Shown piece by piece: positions 12,712 to 12,921 of a stretch of DNA of 12,921 nt. The stretch is from the NCBI GenBank assembly GCA_964393605.1, contig CAYMUL010000051.1, positions 1 to 12,921 on the forward strand, in the 5' to 3' direction. The notes under the pieces were generated by a model, which saw nothing but the letters and a program-made list of their open reading frames with translations, was not told where the DNA came from and searched no databases. This stretch comes from CAYMUL01 sp964393605. GTDB lineage: Bacteria; Bacteroidota; Ignavibacteria; Ignavibacteriales; Ignavibacteriaceae. The stretch's first letter is position 1; every line of letters begins with the position of its first letter. Both the position numbers and the translations under genes were made by a program.

Positions 12712-12921
12712 AATTTCTTTTTTCACCGCAAAGACGCCAAGCCGCAAAGTGAAATTCATTTTTAATTTTTAATTTGTAATTTTTAATTGTTCTCTTGGGA
12801 ACACAAAACCAATTTCTTTTTTCACCGCAAAGACGCAAAGCCGCAAAGTGAAATTCATTTTTAATTTTTAATTTGTAATTTTTAATTGTTCTCTTGGGAA
12901 CACAAAACCAATTTCTTTTTT
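12712..12921. repeat. 99-bp tandem extragenic repeat, at least 2.1 copies, continuing past the window
   Basis: Copy 1 (12712-12810) and copy 2 (12811-12909) differ at one base only (C at 12738 against A at 12837). A third copy begins at 12910 and is cut by the window end. Each unit has a GC-richer head, CACCGCAAAGACGC with GCCGCAAAG, then a run of TTTTTAA/TTTGTAA microrepeats and GTTCTCTTGGGAAC, which is a small palindrome (GTTCTC/GGGAAC imperfect). No coding sequence is apparent. The function is unknown. Confidence 0.95.

Overview
The window is AT-rich and carries a gene set typical of the Bacteroidota/Chlorobiota/Ignavibacteriota branch. It has long multi-PAS histidine kinases, a lipoprotein with an acidic N-terminus after the lipidated Cys, and a TonB-dependent receptor opened by a carboxypeptidase-regulatory-like domain. 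Clear Shine-Dalgarno sequences precede the two rightmost genes (GGAGG and GAGG). Bacteroidia rarely use such sites, so I lean towards Ignavibacteria or a relative. This is inference from gene content; no rRNA or other marker gene is present.

Layout, all genes on the + strand. (1) 18-1865: a stand-alone cobalamin-binding protein with the Wx9EH signature of CarH/LitR-type adenosylcobalamin photoreceptors, followed 9 bp later and in the same frame by a soluble histidine kinase. Together they look like a two-protein B12-based light (or cobalamin) sensing module. (2) About 1849/1898-2271: a DUF454/YbaN small inner-membrane protein whose natural ATG lies one base out of frame, across an A7 tract. 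(3) 2272-3006: no gene. This stretch holds palindromic interspersed repeats, a 100-N scaffold gap flanked by repeat copies, and a decayed second copy of the DUF454 3' end. (4) 3007-8559: an 1850-residue cytosolic kinase with the order REC, four PAS, GAF, three PAS, GAF, two PAS, HisKA, HATPase_c. (5) 8560-9380: an AT-rich gene-free stretch with a nested stem-loop, a 14-bp perfect inverted repeat spanning 175 bp, and a probable promoter at its right end. (6) 9381-10175: a lipoprotein, then a structured terminator, then a TonB-dependent receptor (10302-12602) with a textbook terminator. (7) 12651-12921: extragenic repeats, including a 99-bp tandem repeat that runs off the window.

The first pair is the most interesting. 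A light-sensing B12 domain without its usual MerR DNA-binding domain, next to a kinase, suggests phosphotransfer output rather than direct repression. The kinase carries no response regulator, and neither does its immediate neighbourhood, so the output must lie elsewhere. The giant kinase is a second signalling hub, with its only receiver at the N-terminus. The lipoprotein/receptor pair is probably an envelope unit; its substrate cannot be named from the sequence.
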